From contig JAQWOM010000037.1 of NCBI GenBank assembly GCA_029245865.1, forward strand, positions 29,655-93,654: a DNA stretch of 64,000 nt, in the 5' to 3' direction. Under the pieces are notes generated by a model, which made no database searches, was not told where the DNA came from, and saw nothing but the letters and a program-made list of their open reading frames with translations. Positions 63,980 through 64,000 of this stretch are shown here, in pieces; positions within the stretch are counted from its first letter, which is position 1, and every line of letters begins with the position of its first letter. Position numbers and translations under genes: made by a program. Source of the DNA: Planctomycetota bacterium. GTDB taxonomy: Bacteria; Planctomycetota; B15-G4.

Positions 63980-64000
63980 CCACAAACAACGGCTTTCAGG

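Noticed and set aside
1-64000. Prophage, transposon, toxin-antitoxin or anti-phage defence islands
   Set aside because: No integrase, transposase, nuclease-defence or TA pair was recognised; the window looks like core/accessory chromosomal genes.

Overview
GC-rich bacterial chromosomal window that is densely coding. Gene content (ECF sigma factor with Ser/Thr kinase, two Bat/MoxR operons, secreted beta-propeller-like proteins) would fit a Planctomycetota-like Gram-negative organism, but taxonomy is inference. Recognisable blocks, in order: a truncated SDR; a flippase-like membrane protein; a small SelW/Rdx-like ORF with an in-frame TGA at the CxxU position (absent from the supplied ORF track); a proline-racemase-family enzyme with Thr in motif II; a 1-Cys peroxiredoxin; a K+ channel; a tripartite RND efflux operon; two tandem DUF3332-like lipoproteins; an ECF sigma factor overlapping a sensor/Ser-Thr kinase; a pqiAABC operon; cinA, ychF, tatC, comB, coaE and rho; two paralogous MoxR-DUF58-VWA-BatD (Bat) operons in opposite orientation; an OmpR-type two-component system; an AhpC-type peroxiredoxin; recG; an FGE/SUMF1-domain protein; a BY-kinase-like ATPase overlapping an acyl-CoA dehydrogenase; a cobalamin-riboswitch-like leader followed by two secreted proteins (possible corrinoid capture module); and an Hpt-REC protein. 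Most promising leads: the riboswitch-controlled secreted pair (60.2-63.1 kb), the putative selenoprotein (2.2-2.5 kb), the paired Bat operons with a degenerate MIDAS and unstable-looking QE repeats, and a membrane-anchored coiled-coil protein with a BRCT-like C-terminus. No tRNA, rRNA, CRISPR array, transposase or phage genes were recognised. All family calls come from reading motifs by eye; no searches or folding were run.
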